A stretch of DNA of 54,873 bases from a bacterium (lineage in GTDB: Bacteria; Auribacterota; JABMQX01). The notes under the pieces are model-generated. The model did no database searches. It was given only the letters and a program-made list of their open reading frames with translations, and was not told the origin of the DNA. Location of the stretch: positions 1 through 54,873 of the forward strand of contig JAUYEE010000093.1 in NCBI GenBank assembly GCA_030691545.1. The letters run 5' to 3'. Shown in pieces: positions 1 to 9,104 of the stretch (position 1 is its first letter; every line of letters starts with the position of its first letter). The translations under genes and the position numbers were made by a program.

Positions 1-264
1 AATTTGCTCCCCCACCATCCCTGTGCCTAACATCACCCCAACTCCCCCATCTTCAGCCCTTTACTGCCCTACCTCCCAACCCACTTTCGGAATCGCTGGG
101 CCAAAGGGTCAGACAGGATGAACAGCCTGCCCGTTAGCGCGTCCGTGTCGCCGTATGGGTCACCCGACGAGCGGAGTAGCCAAGTCTCCGCAGGGCCCAG
201 CGGCCAGGGGATTCGCAGGATGGCCGGGATTGCCCTGTTCATCCTTCCGGAACATACGCTGCTG
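1..264. other. Non-coding flank downstream of mscL
   Basis: I see no convincing gene here. The stretch lies downstream of the mscL stop on the minus strand and begins at the window edge. It contains one inverted pair of the AGGATGAACAG repeat, annotated separately. The short plus-strand reading frames look like chance frames. Confidence 0.5.
115..245. repeat. Inverted pair of AGGATGAACAG repeat
   Basis: An 11-bp perfect inverted repeat has arms at 115-125 (AGGATGAACAG) and 235-245 (CTGTTCATCCT), separated by about 110 bp. The same core occurs in the long hairpin at 26028-26088, so it belongs to a dispersed intergenic repeat family. The arms are too far apart for a simple terminator. Confidence 0.5.
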
Positions 265-720
265 CTACGCCGCGCTCAGTTGGGACGTGCAGTGGGGGCA
301 GCGAGACGCCTTAATCGCAACCGATGAAAGGCAATATGGGCATTCCTTTGTCGTCGGCGGAGGCGGGGCGGCTTCCTCTTTCTGGCGAAGTTTGTTGATG
401 CCTCGCACAAGAAGGAACACGGCAAACGCGGTGATGACAAACTTGACGACCGCGTTCACAAAGACGCCATAGTTGACGGAGACGGCGCCCGCCTTCTGAG
501 CCTCGGCGAGAGATGCATAGGGACCGGGCGTTGCCCCCTGCTTCAACACTATGAAGAGGTTCGAGAAATCAACCTTGCCGAGAAGAAGGCCGATGGGCGG
601 CATCAGAACGTCAGCGACTAAGGAGCTGACGATGGCACCAAAGGCAACGCCGATGATGATGCCCACCGCCATGTCCAGCACATTGCCTCGCAAGGCGAAC
701 TTCTTGAATTCCTTGAGCAT
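265..720 (-). CDS. mscL: Large-conductance mechanosensitive channel MscL with C-terminal zinc ribbon
   Basis: The product is a 151-residue inner-membrane tension-gated channel that releases solutes on hypo-osmotic shock. The start is the ATG at 720, giving [20 protein letters not shown], which matches the MscL N-terminal amphipathic helix and TM1; a G-rich Shine-Dalgarno precedes it. TM1 ([16 protein letters not shown]) and TM2 ([20 protein letters not shown]) are clear, with the periplasmic loop between them. After a proline-rich linker the usual cytoplasmic C-terminal helix is replaced by a CPYC...CPHC zinc-ribbon-like segment. It is the last gene of the minus-strand run and follows an OppC-like permease by about 60 bp, so it may be co-transcribed. 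The MscL call is secure; zinc binding is inferred from the cysteine spacing. Confidence 0.93.
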   Translation of the reverse strand: MLKEFKKFALRGNVLDMAVGIIIGVAFGAIVSSLVADVLMPPIGLLLGKVDFSNLFIVLKQGATPGPYASLAEAQKAGAVSVNYGVFVNAVVKFVITAFAVFLLVRGINKLRQKEEAAPPPPTTKECPYCLSSVAIKASRCPHCTSQLSAA

Positions 721-781
721 TTTGCATTTCCCCCCTTCTTGTTTCAAACTTGATCTGGACCGCTTGTTTTCACCTCTGCGG

Positions 782-1951
782 TCACGCTTTCCCTGAGGAG
801 GTCAGGCCCTTCGGGTCGAAGGCGTCGCGGAGACCGTCGCCCAAAAGGTTGAACGCCATGATGGCGAAGAAGATGAAGAAGCCCGGGACGATGATCCAGG
901 GGTATTGGGAGAGGTTGCCCGGGCTCATTGCCTGGGAGAGCATGTTCCCCCAACTCGGCTGCGGCTCGTTGATTCCTAAGCCAAGCAGCGAGAGAGCGGA
1001 TTCGCTGATGATATAGCCGGGAATGCGAAGCGTTGCGGCGACGATGGCGTAAGAGAAGGTGTTGGGGAGGATGTGTTTTGTGATAATTTTGAAGCTTCCG
1101 GCACCGACGGCCCTCGCGGCGAGGGCGTATTCCTCCTCCTTGAGCGAAAGAACCATCCCTCGAATGACACGAGCGAGGCCCGGCCAGCTTAAGAAGGAAA
1201 GAATGACGACGATGAGGAGGTATCGCTGGATTGAAGTGAGGTCGCGGGGAAGCGCCGCCGTTAGAGAAAGGAGGAGGAAGAATGACGGGAAGGACATCAA
1301 AAGCTCGACGAGGCGCATGAGGATAGTATCGGTGATGCCGCCGAAGTAGCCGGAGACGCCGCCGATTATCATCCCAAGCGTGAAGGAGATGAACACGCCT
1401 ATCAGACCGACGCTCAGGGAGACTCTCGCGCCATGGCAGACGCGGGAGAAGATGTCTCGACCGTTCCAGTCGCTGCCGAGGAGGTGGATGCCACTGGGGG
1501 CGTCTGTCCCGAACAGATGGACCCGCGAGCGGATGAGGCCGAGGAATTTGTACGGCTCACCTTTGACGAAGAATCTGATGTAGAAGCGTTTGCTCGTGTC
1601 AATTTTCTCGATGCGCTCGCCTAAGTGAAGCTTGCTGGTGCGCTGAAAAACGAACGGTTGCCATGAGAAGCCTTTCTCGTCGAGGAAACGGATTTTGTCG
1701 GGCGACAGGTAGGGTCTTTGCCTATCCTCGCTGTCGTAGCGATAGGGGGCGATAAAGTCCGCGAAAAGCGCTGTGAGGTAGAGGATGACAAGAACCGCCA
1801 ACCCGACAAGTGCAAGCTTGTGCCGGCGCAGCCGCCTCATGGCAATCTTCCAAGGCGAGCGAGCGGGGGGCTGGGGAGTAACTGCAAAGGGCGCAGAGGC
1901 CGCAGACATCGCAGAGGGTGGGAGTTTCGCTTTTCGGGTGTTACATTTCAT
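782..1951 (-). CDS. Peptide ABC transporter permease, OppC/DppC type (extended loop)
   Basis: The 389-residue inner-membrane permease belongs to the binding-protein-dependent transport family (OppC/DppC). Near residue 35 begins [20 protein letters not shown], the cytoplasmic lead-in and TM1. A loop of roughly 100 residues follows, containing [16 protein letters not shown] and [15 protein letters not shown], the hallmark of the extended OppC subtype. The EAA-type coupling motif is present as [22 protein letters not shown]. The start is uncertain. The first 20-odd codons run through a dispersed repeat (arms 1880-1898 and 1961-1979) and no good Shine-Dalgarno is seen at 1951, so the ATG at 1909 or the one before RRLRRHKL are alternatives. 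It lies 35 bp after the OppB-like gene, in the same operon. Confidence 0.9.
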   Translation of the reverse strand: MKCNTRKAKLPPSAMSAASAPFAVTPQPPARSPWKIAMRRLRRHKLALVGLAVLVILYLTALFADFIAPYRYDSEDRQRPYLSPDKIRFLDEKGFSWQPFVFQRTSKLHLGERIEKIDTSKRFYIRFFVKGEPYKFLGLIRSRVHLFGTDAPSGIHLLGSDWNGRDIFSRVCHGARVSLSVGLIGVFISFTLGMIIGGVSGYFGGITDTILMRLVELLMSFPSFFLLLSLTAALPRDLTSIQRYLLIVVILSFLSWPGLARVIRGMVLSLKEEEYALAARAVGAGSFKIITKHILPNTFSYAIVAATLRIPGYIISESALSLLGLGINEPQPSWGNMLSQAMSPGNLSQYPWIIVPGFFIFFAIMAFNLLGDGLRDAFDPKGLTSSGKA

Positions 1952-1979
1952 CTCAGTGCTCTCTGCGCCATCTGTGGTT
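1880..1979. repeat. Inverted CTCTGCG-type intergenic repeat overlapping a gene start
   Basis: The arms at 1880-1898 and 1961-1979 match 15 of 19 bases as an inverted repeat (GGCGCAGAG / CTCTGCGCC cores). Related CTCTGCGG-type arms occur at 25111-25180 and about 26100-26108. The left arm lies inside the predicted N-terminal codons of the OppC-like permease; the right arm lies between the two permease genes. Confidence 0.45.
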
Positions 1980-1986
1980 AAATCCC

Positions 1987-3015
1987 TCAGCCGACTTTTA
2001 TCCTGGGATCAACGACGGCGAGAAGAATGTCTGCGATCAGGTTGCCAATCAGGAGAAGCACGGAACTCGTCATCAGGTCCGCCATGATGAGATACATATC
2101 CTGGCTCATGACCGCCTGAAGCATCAAGTGCCCCATGCCTTCGTAATCAAGTACAATCTCCGTCAATGCTATGCCGCTTAGAAGCGCGGACAGCTCGTAT
2201 CCGAAAATCGTGATCATCGGGTTGATGGCGTTTCGCAAAATGTGTTTGAAGACGACCTTCCTCGACGAGAGCCCTTTGGCTTTCGCCGTCGTTACGTACT
2301 GCGCTCTTTTCACCTCCAAGACGTTTCCCCGCATGATCCGCATCAAGCCCGCGACGCCGCTGAAGACCATCACTGTCGCTGGCAGTATCATGTGCCGGAG
2401 GTAGTCGAGAACTCTCCCCCAGAAAGGAAGTTCGCCGTAGTTAGGGCTGGTCACTCCGCCAGGCGGCAGCCAGGTCACGCCCGCGGCAAACATCAGTAGA
2501 AGAAACGCGATGAAAAACGTCGGCAAAGACATCCCGACGAAGGCGAGGACCGAGAGGACCTTGTCCGAAAGCGAATACTGCCTCATCGCGCAGTACACGC
2601 CGAGAGGAATAGAGATGAGCCATGTGAAAAACATCGCCAAGAGCGAAAGCTTCAGGGTGATCATCACCCGTGGGGCGATGAGGTCGAAAACCTTTGCCCC
2701 AAGGGACATGGTTGATTCGCCGAAATCGAGGTGAAGGGCGTTCCAGAGCCAGCGGAAGTACTGGACGATGACTGGCTTGTCGAGGGCGTAGCGGTGGATC
2801 AAATCCTTGAGAGCCTGTTCGCTGAACTGAGGATTGAGGCGATACTGGGCGGTGAAATCGAGAGGAGCAATCTGGATGATGATGAAGCTTATCAGCGAAA
2901 TCCCCAGAAGGGTCGGAACCATCTGGAAAATTCGGACAAGTATATATCCCCACGGGAGAAGACCCTTGAGTCTCACGATGCGTGAAAGACGCTTGGGGTT
3001 GTGTCGCTGCGTCAA
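1987..3015 (-). CDS. Peptide ABC transporter permease, OppB/DppB type
   Basis: The 342-residue inner-membrane permease pairs with the OppC-like subunit. The N-terminal TM1 (ILVRIFQMVPTLLGISLISF) is followed by the family motif IIIQIAPLDF, close to the usual PGDP region. The cytoplasmic coupling segment YVTTAKAKGLSSRKVVFKHI matches the EAA loop, and the C-terminus ends VVDPRIKVG, near the OppB consensus. The chosen start is a TTG at 3015 with GAGAGGTG just upstream; no ATG fits better. It follows the substrate-binding protein gene by about 180 bp and precedes the second OppC-like gene by 35 bp. The transported substrate cannot be read from the sequence; peptides are the family default. Confidence 0.92.
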   Translation of the reverse strand: MTQRHNPKRLSRIVRLKGLLPWGYILVRIFQMVPTLLGISLISFIIIQIAPLDFTAQYRLNPQFSEQALKDLIHRYALDKPVIVQYFRWLWNALHLDFGESTMSLGAKVFDLIAPRVMITLKLSLLAMFFTWLISIPLGVYCAMRQYSLSDKVLSVLAFVGMSLPTFFIAFLLLMFAAGVTWLPPGGVTSPNYGELPFWGRVLDYLRHMILPATVMVFSGVAGLMRIMRGNVLEVKRAQYVTTAKAKGLSSRKVVFKHILRNAINPMITIFGYELSALLSGIALTEIVLDYEGMGHLMLQAVMSQDMYLIMADLMTSSVLLLIGNLIADILLAVVDPRIKVG

Positions 3016-3194
3016 AGTTCACCTCTCCGTTTTGCGGAGCGCGAGGTTCCGTCTCACGCTGCGCGCCAGCCACGGTGGGCTAAGCTCGCCATGCGGGCTA
3101 CGGAGCAGTCGAACGCGAGGCATAGTGAGCAACACAAGCCCGCCGTCGTGCTGCGGACGCGGAGTCTGATCGGCGCCGGTGGCTGGCCTCTCTG

Positions 3195-5081
3195 TTATGG
3201 CTTAATCATAAGCTCTCGATCGGCGTTGTGGAAGAGGCGGCGTGCCAGCGGCGTCAGCTTGAGATTGACGAACTTGTTTCGGACGGCGGCGAGGTATTCG
3301 GGGGTAACGGCCATAACCAGCGGGAGCTGCTCGGCGACGATTTCCTGACATTTCCAGTAAACCTTGACTCTTTTTTCCTCGTCCATCTCCTGGGCACCTT
3401 TTTCGTAGAGGTCGCTTATCTCTTTCTCCCAATCCGTGACGCCCGACTCCCATTCGGCGACCATTTTTTTCCAGTCGCCGAGCTGGCTTTCCTCGGAAGG
3501 CTTCTGCGGCTTCTGATTCCAGAAATGTGTCCTGCCGTCGTAAGACCAGACGTTCTTTCCCCAGTGCGGGTCGAGTGAGCCAGTCAGCCCCAGAAGCATC
3601 GCTTCCCAGTCGAGGCTCACCTGGAGTTTGCTGACGAGGTTGTTGAACTCCAGTGGCGAGAAGGTAACGTCCATGCCGAGCTTTCTTAGGTCGGTGGTGA
3701 TGACCTGGGCGGCGTTGACCCGGAGGTTGTTGCCGGTGTTGGTGCTCAGGAGGAATTTGACAGGCACCCCTTTGGGTTTCTCGATGATTCCATCGCCGTC
3801 GTAGTCTATGTAGCCCGCTTCCTTCAGGATGCGGCGAGCTTCTCTGAGGTCGTATCGGTATTTCTTGACGTTCGGATTGTGAAAGACGGGATTGGAGGGG
3901 GGCTCTGCGGCGTCGAGAATCGCACCGATCCCCATGAGCACATTGTTGATCAAGGTCTCCCTGTCGATGGCGTATGCGCATGCCTCGCGGAACTTCTGGT
4001 CGCGGAACCAGACCTGCTTCTCTTTCGGGACGCCAAATCTTCCTCGGGGATCGCTGACGGCGTTCTGGTTGAACATCAGAAACTCGCTTCCCAAGGGCAC
4101 TCCTCCGTCGTATATGGAGAAGTCGTTCTCGATGGCAAGTCTCCGCAGCGTTGCGTAGTCTTCGCCGCGAACGGGGTATCCGTCGGTCTGCCTGGCCCTG
4201 AACTTGACCATCATCGTGTTCAGGTCCGGGCAGATGAGAAGAGTCATCTTCTTTATCTGCGGGAACTGCCGCCCTTCGTTATCGCTGTACCAGTAGTGTT
4301 CGTTTGCGGTCAGGACGACTCTATCGCCGCTCGTGTATTCGGAGATTTTGAAAGGGCCTGTGCCGACGACCTGCTTGGGGTCGGTGCCGACGTTCCAGGT
4401 GGCAGCGTAATCTCCCGAATCCACGGCTTTCTTGAGAAGACGCTTGGGGAGAATCTCGAGGCCCGCTGTCATTCTCAGAAACGGAGCGAACTTCGCAGGG
4501 AGAGTGATTTTGACCGAGTAGTCGTCAATCTTCTCAACGAGAGGGTACTCTCCTTCGATCTTGAAAATGTCTCGCATTGCGACGCCGGGAATGTTCTCGT
4601 TGAAGCAGATGTCGTTGTAGGAAAAAAGCACGTCGTCCGCGGTAAGGGGCGCACCGTCGGAGAATTGCCCGTCTCGCCGAAAGTGGAACGTCCAGACAAG
4701 CCCGTCCTCGCTCGCTGACCAGCGCTCTGCGACCCCCGGCTCGATCTTTGCCGTCACGCCGTTCTCCATAGTCAGTCCTTCAAACACGTACTGCAGAATA
4801 TCCGTCGAGGAGGTCTCGTTGGCGATTGACGGGTTGAATGTTTTCGGGTCGGAGAGGGATGCGCCGACAATCTCGTTTTTGTAGGGTTCGGCCTTACGAC
4901 CTCTCCCAAGGGTGTAAACGGTGAAGTCCTGGTACGGCACGCCGTTAATGACCCGCGGTCCTGTCAGCCGGTCTATCAGCGGCTGAGCCGCGAGGCAGTC
5001 GCCGGTCTTTGCCATGCACGACAGCACCAACAAAGCCGCCGCAATCAGGCCAATGGGGCCGAGCGTTCCCTTCGTCTCCAT
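3195..5081 (-). CDS. Peptide-type ABC transporter substrate-binding protein (SBP family 5)
   Basis: The 628-residue extracytoplasmic solute-binding protein delivers ligand to the flanking OppB/OppC permeases. The start is the ATG at 5081, preceded by AAGGAG at good spacing; the in-frame TTG two codons upstream is less likely. The N-terminal hydrophobic stretch ending LLVLSC resembles a lipobox, so it may be a lipoprotein, although a plain signal peptide is possible. Family-5 features are visible: NEIVGASLSDPKTFNPSIAN, WTFHFRRDGQFSDGAPLTADDV, and FREACAYAIDRETLINNVLMG. The length exceeds the usual 520-600 residues, as in extended Dpp-like binding proteins. The gene is in the minus-strand operon, 23 bp after the ORF6N gene. 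Confidence 0.92.
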   Translation of the reverse strand: METKGTLGPIGLIAAALLVLSCMAKTGDCLAAQPLIDRLTGPRVINGVPYQDFTVYTLGRGRKAEPYKNEIVGASLSDPKTFNPSIANETSSTDILQYVFEGLTMENGVTAKIEPGVAERWSASEDGLVWTFHFRRDGQFSDGAPLTADDVLFSYNDICFNENIPGVAMRDIFKIEGEYPLVEKIDDYSVKITLPAKFAPFLRMTAGLEILPKRLLKKAVDSGDYAATWNVGTDPKQVVGTGPFKISEYTSGDRVVLTANEHYWYSDNEGRQFPQIKKMTLLICPDLNTMMVKFRARQTDGYPVRGEDYATLRRLAIENDFSIYDGGVPLGSEFLMFNQNAVSDPRGRFGVPKEKQVWFRDQKFREACAYAIDRETLINNVLMGIGAILDAAEPPSNPVFHNPNVKKYRYDLREARRILKEAGYIDYDGDGIIEKPKGVPVKFLLSTNTGNNLRVNAAQVITTDLRKLGMDVTFSPLEFNNLVSKLQVSLDWEAMLLGLTGSLDPHWGKNVWSYDGRTHFWNQKPQKPSEESQLGDWKKMVAEWESGVTDWEKEISDLYEKGAQEMDEEKRVKVYWKCQEIVAEQLPLVMAVTPEYLAAVRNKFVNLKLTPLARRLFHNADRELMIKP

Positions 5082-5104
5082 TCTCAATCTCCTTGACTTG
5101 ATGG

Positions 5105-5707
5105 TTAAGCGCGGGGCAGCCTTTTTGCTCCCTCTCTATCCCCCGCGACGCCCTCGAAAGGGAATCGCCAGCGAGGCGACGGCCGGTCATTCGTCCTCGC
5201 CGTGGAAGCCGATGCGGGGGCGCTTGCGTTCCTCTGGCGCCATGAGTTTGCGAATCGCTTCGAAAACGACCCTGAATTCCTCGTCGTATTGTTCTCCAGG
5301 GCAGCGAGCTTCGCTGACAACTGCGCGTGAGAAGCGAGCATCCTTCGAAGACGCACAAAGGCCCGCATGATCTCGATGTTGACCCGAACCGCGCGTTCGC
5401 TTCGGAGGACGCTGGAGAGCATCGCCACCCCATGTTCAGTAAATGCGTATGGCGGATAGCGCCGCCCACCCCACTGACTTGAGATGCCAAATTGGGATCT
5501 CAAGATTGTAACTTCCTTGTTTGTAAGGCGAAACATGAAATCGTCCGGGAAACGTTCCATGTTGCGCCTGACCGCCCGTGTCAGAATACCTGTCTTCACA
5601 CCATAAAGCGCCGCAAGGTCTGCATCCAGCATCACCCTCTGCCCCCGAATGAGAAGAATCGCCTTTTCAATCCGCTCAACGGGAATCAGCGTCCGCGCAT
5701 CTGACAT
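5105..5707 (-). CDS. ORF6N domain protein, frameshifted near the C-terminus
   Basis: An ORF6N domain fills residues 5-125 ([60 protein letters not shown]). This domain is typical of phage and mobile-element DNA-associated proteins and of small bacterial orphans. The ATG at 5707 gives the usual family start; an upstream in-frame start at 5731 overlaps the preceding gene. After about residue 138 the frame is wrong. A one-base shift near 5290-5293 restores [16 protein letters not shown] and [11 protein letters not shown], the normal family ending, with a stop at 5187-5189. The encoded 200-residue product therefore carries about 60 unrelated C-terminal residues. It sits between an OppC-like permease and the substrate-binding protein and has no obvious transport role. 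A real mutation and a sequencing error cannot be separated here. Confidence 0.85.
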   Translation of the reverse strand: MSDARTLIPVERIEKAILLIRGQRVMLDADLAALYGVKTGILTRAVRRNMERFPDDFMFRLTNKEVTILRSQFGISSQWGGRRYPPYAFTEHGVAMLSSVLRSERAVRVNIEIMRAFVRLRRMLASHAQLSAKLAALENNTTRNSGSFSKRFANSWRQRNASAPASASTARTNDRPSPRWRFPFEGVAGDREGAKRLPRA

Positions 5708-5727
5708 GTTCCGGCCCTGGCTATTCT

Positions 5728-6654
5728 TCACGGACCACCCCCAACCTGTTTCCCCCGGAGTCTTGGGTCAAGGATGTCGCGGAGGCCGTCGCCCAAGAGG
5801 TTGAAGCCCAGCACAGCCATGATAATCGCCAGACCGGGGAAGAGACAAATCCAGGGTTTCGTGGTGATGAACTGTTGGCCGTCGCGAATCATGTTCCCCC
5901 AGCTCGGCACCCCTGCCTCCAGACCCAATCCCAAGAAGCTCAGCCACGCTTCCGTCAGGATGTTGCCCGCGACGCCTATAGAGGCGGCGACAATGACCGG
6001 GGCGAGGGAGTTGGGAAGAATGTGCCGGAGGATGATCCGAGCGTCTCCCCCTCCGATGGCACGGGCGGCCTCGGCAAACTCGTGATGTTTCACCGAAAGA
6101 ACGGCCCCCCGCACGATCCGCGCGATGCCTGCCCAGCCGATCAGCCCCAGGATCAGAAAAAGGGTGACAACCGTTCTATCCTGGAAAACCGCGCTCACCG
6201 CGATGGCGAAAAGAGCCGTCGGAAAGGCAAAGATGATGTCCGTGAAGCGCATCAGGAGATTGTCGAGCCATCCGCCGTAATAGCCCGCGACGGCGCCGAT
6301 GGCTAATCCGATTGCCAGACTTATGGCCTCACCAACGATGCCCACGCTGAGGGAAATCCGCGAGCCATAGACAATCCGGCTGGCGATGTCCCTGCCCATG
6401 TCGTCCGTGCCCAGAGGGTGTTTCCCGGAGGGCGGCTGGGTAATGGCCTGAAGGTCCGTGTCCTTCGGGTCAGGAAGCGCTCGCAGTCCTTCCCAGAGGT
6501 CGCCCGCCAGCGAGAAAAGTGCGAGCAGAACCATAATCGAGGTAACGGTCAACCCCGCGACAGCCATCTTGGACCGACGGATCTCCCGCCACAGCCCGGG
6601 TTTTCTGAGGACAGTAGCCTCCAGGGAAACGGCGTCGGTGTTCTGTGTCGTCAT
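5728..6654 (-). CDS. Peptide ABC transporter permease, OppC/DppC type
   Basis: A 308-residue inner-membrane permease of normal OppC length. The start is the ATG at 6654 ([13 protein letters not shown]...), with AAGGTGA upstream; the longer frame to 6828 adds a cysteine-rich stretch unlike the family. The N-terminal TM ([21 protein letters not shown]), [24 protein letters not shown], and the EAA loop [21 protein letters not shown] are all OppC signatures. The C-terminus [17 protein letters not shown] is canonical. It heads the minus-strand operon, which is unusual because a second OppC-like gene lies downstream and no OppB or ATPase gene precedes it. It faces the divergent PL11 gene across 338 bp. 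Confidence 0.92.
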   Translation of the reverse strand: MTTQNTDAVSLEATVLRKPGLWREIRRSKMAVAGLTVTSIMVLLALFSLAGDLWEGLRALPDPKDTDLQAITQPPSGKHPLGTDDMGRDIASRIVYGSRISLSVGIVGEAISLAIGLAIGAVAGYYGGWLDNLLMRFTDIIFAFPTALFAIAVSAVFQDRTVVTLFLILGLIGWAGIARIVRGAVLSVKHHEFAEAARAIGGGDARIILRHILPNSLAPVIVAASIGVAGNILTEAWLSFLGLGLEAGVPSWGNMIRDGQQFITTKPWICLFPGLAIIMAVLGFNLLGDGLRDILDPRLRGKQVGGGP

Positions 6655-6992
6655 TTGCTTTATCACCTTACCTGCGCACCATGCTGCAGGTGAATAAACT
6701 TCTATACGGCGAAAGAAGGATAACACACACCCCTTTCGGCCGCAACCGCATCGGATGAAACGCAGGGCTGCGGGAGGGCTTTTCGGATTTGCAGGCCGAC
6801 CGAGTCTGGTGTACTCTGGAGGCGACACAGGGCGGCCGCGTACGGCATTCGCAATTCCGCGTGAGGGTTTCGCTGTCCCCTCGCACTCAAGAAGGATTCC
6901 ATGGCGCGCTCCTTTTCCACCCAGACGAATCCGGCGACAACGCTAATCCATTCTTGGGTAAAAAGCGATAAACTACCGGGAAAGGGTGCCCC
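6655..6992. other. Divergent intergenic region between importer operon and PL11 gene
   Basis: This 338-bp stretch separates the divergently transcribed importer operon and the saccharolytic cluster, so both promoters should lie here. I could not find a convincing sigma70-like pair on either strand. A purine-rich GGGAAAGGG just before 6993 serves as the ribosome-binding site of the PL11 gene. Confidence 0.4.
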
Positions 6993-8861
6993 ATGATCGG
7001 AAGAATTGTACATCTTCTGGTGTTGTTCTGTGCTGCCGCTTCCACGGCAGTTGCGCAGGACCCGGCGGAGCGGGCTTACCACGTTCCTGCGCTCAACCCG
7101 AAGCACAGGGACAAGCCGAAGGTCGCAGGCTGGGCCGAACAGCGCGTTGAGGAAAGGCTCAATCGCGGAATGGTGGCGATGCCGAACGGGGATGGCAAGG
7201 TCTATTTGGGTTGGCGGCTTCTCAGGAGCGATGCCGGGGGAACGGTTTTCAATGTTTATCGCTCTGTCGAGGGCGGCGATCCGGTGAGGCTGAACAAGGA
7301 GCCCGTGGCTGCGACGACGGACTTCATAGACGAGCATCCGCTGCCGGAGCGGGAGGTCGCCTACTGGGTCAGGCCTGTGCTGGAGGGCAAGGAGCTTGAG
7401 CCTTCGGAGAAGGTGGTGCGAACAGCGAACGCCGGACACAATGGATATTACTCATCCATCGTGTTCCGGGGTTCTTACAGGTGTCAGAAGATTGCTGTTG
7501 GCGACCTCGACGGGGACGGCGCCTATGATTTTGTCATCAAGCAGCCGAGCCAGGGCATTGACCCGGCTGGCAGACCCAATACGAGCGGATTGACCTACAA
7601 GCTGGAGGCTTATCTCAGCACCGGCAGTTTCCTGTGGCAGAAGGACCTGGGAGCAGGCATCGAGCCGGGTATTTGGTACTCGCCTTACGTCGTTTTCGAT
7701 TTCGATGGGGACGGGAAGGCCGAAGTCGCCGTGAAGACCGGTCCTGAGGACGCCCGGGATCCCGACGGCCGCGTACGCAAGGGACCGGAATGGTGCTCAA
7801 TCCTGAACGGCATGACCGGCGAGGAACTCGCGCGAGCGGACTGGCTGCCGCGGGACCCACGGCTGGGCGATTACAATCGAACGAACCGCAACCAGATGGG
7901 CATAGCCTACCTGGACGGAAAGACCCCGTGCCTGATAGTGGCGCGAGGCACGTATAAGTTGATGATGACGGACGCTTACCAGTATCACAACGAGAAGCTT
8001 GAGCGGTTGTGGCATTGGGAGGGCGACGACGAGACCCCGCTCATCCGCAGCCAGGGGGCCCACAGCATGCACTCCGCCGACGTGGATGACGACGGCCGCG
8101 ATGAAGTCATTCTCGGCTCCTGTGTATTGGACGACAACGGCACATGCCTGTGGTCCGTTGGTCTGGGCCACCCCGACAAATGCTACGTAACCGACATAGA
8201 CCCCGCCCGGCCCGGCCTGGAGATTTTCTACGCCGTCGAGCCGTGGCACGACGACGGCAAGGGCGTCTGCCTCGTCGAGGCAAAGACCGGAAAGACCATC
8301 TGGAGTATCGGTCAGCCGACTTATCACGTGGGCGACGCGATGGTTGCCGACATTGACCCGTCGTTGCCCGGCCTGGAATGCTGGGCGACTGAAGACCCGA
8401 AGGGCGGCTCGAGAGACCGCTACCTGTTCTCGGCCGACGGCAAGCGGCTCGACACGAGGGAAGACGTCCCCGACTGCGAGAACTGGATGTTCTGGGACGC
8501 CGACCTTCTGCGAGAGACGGTCGGGAGGGAGTTCGGGCGTAGCGGCATCCGGCGAGAGAGACCCATGAGCACCGAATTCATGCGCGGGTTTTCCATCGTG
8601 AAGTACGGAGGTCCGACTCTTACTACCGGCATCCAGGGCAGGATTGTGATGATAGCAGACATCCTCGGCGATTGGCGCGAGGAACTCGTCACTGTCCTGC
8701 CAGGGGAGCTGCGCGTCTGCACGACCACCATCCCGGCGAGCGACCGGCGCGTCTGCTTGATGCAGGACCCGGTCTATCGGGCGGATGCTGCACACCTGTC
8801 CATGGGTTACCCTCAATCGCCGGTGACGAGCTACTATCTCGGCGTCAGCCCCGATGATTAA
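6993..8861 (+). CDS. Rhamnogalacturonan endolyase, polysaccharide lyase family 11
   Basis: A 622-residue secreted lyase expected to cleave the rhamnose-galacturonate backbone of pectin by beta-elimination. A signal peptide (MIGRIVHLLVLFCAAASTAVA, cut before QDPA) gives an extracytoplasmic location. The PL11 eight-bladed propeller is indicated by repeated calcium-binding loops: DLDGDGAYDFVIK at 171, DFDGDGKAEVAVKTG at 236 and DVDDDGRDEVILG further on. Other family markers are RGMVAMPNGDGKVYLGWRLL, GAHSMHSADVDDDG and the C-terminal MGYPQSPVTSYYLG. GGGAAAGGG precedes the ATG. It is the first gene of the plus-strand saccharolytic cluster. Family membership is strong; exact substrate is inferred from the family. 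Confidence 0.93.
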   Translation: MIGRIVHLLVLFCAAASTAVAQDPAERAYHVPALNPKHRDKPKVAGWAEQRVEERLNRGMVAMPNGDGKVYLGWRLLRSDAGGTVFNVYRSVEGGDPVRLNKEPVAATTDFIDEHPLPEREVAYWVRPVLEGKELEPSEKVVRTANAGHNGYYSSIVFRGSYRCQKIAVGDLDGDGAYDFVIKQPSQGIDPAGRPNTSGLTYKLEAYLSTGSFLWQKDLGAGIEPGIWYSPYVVFDFDGDGKAEVAVKTGPEDARDPDGRVRKGPEWCSILNGMTGEELARADWLPRDPRLGDYNRTNRNQMGIAYLDGKTPCLIVARGTYKLMMTDAYQYHNEKLERLWHWEGDDETPLIRSQGAHSMHSADVDDDGRDEVILGSCVLDDNGTCLWSVGLGHPDKCYVTDIDPARPGLEIFYAVEPWHDDGKGVCLVEAKTGKTIWSIGQPTYHVGDAMVADIDPSLPGLECWATEDPKGGSRDRYLFSADGKRLDTREDVPDCENWMFWDADLLRETVGREFGRSGIRRERPMSTEFMRGFSIVKYGGPTLTTGIQGRIVMIADILGDWREELVTVLPGELRVCTTTIPASDRRVCLMQDPVYRADAAHLSMGYPQSPVTSYYLGVSPDD

Positions 8862-9083
8862 AGCAGAAGTCGAGGATACCCCACCCGAGACTCCTTGCAG
8901 GACGCAGCCGGAAGTGGTATAGGCAGTTAGCCTCTGCGCGGTGAATCAGTCGGCTGATCCTGCAACGCAACGAAGCGGGCAGATGAAAGGTCGGTCGCGG
9001 TTCCGACGGGACGGGCCTTTAAGGACTTGTTTGATATGATACGCTTTCCTCATCCGAACAACACGCCGAGGTGTGAAGCGACG

Positions 9084-9100
9084 TTCGCCTCAGAGGCGAA
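9084..9100. promoter_or_regulatory. Perfect 8-bp palindrome just upstream of a start codon
   Basis: TTCGCCTC A GAGGCGAA is a perfect dyad with a one-base centre, ending 4 bases before the ATG at 9105 and covering its GAGG ribosome-binding site. It could be an operator or an RNA hairpin limiting translation. It could also be chance, because part of it would be coding if translation starts at 9036. Confidence 0.3.
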
Positions 9101-9104
9101 GCCC

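Noticed and set aside
8862..9026. Possible structured RNA downstream of the PL11 gene
   Set aside because: I looked for RNase P-, tmRNA- and tRNA-like motifs. Only a short ATCAG/CTGAT stem was found, which is not enough.
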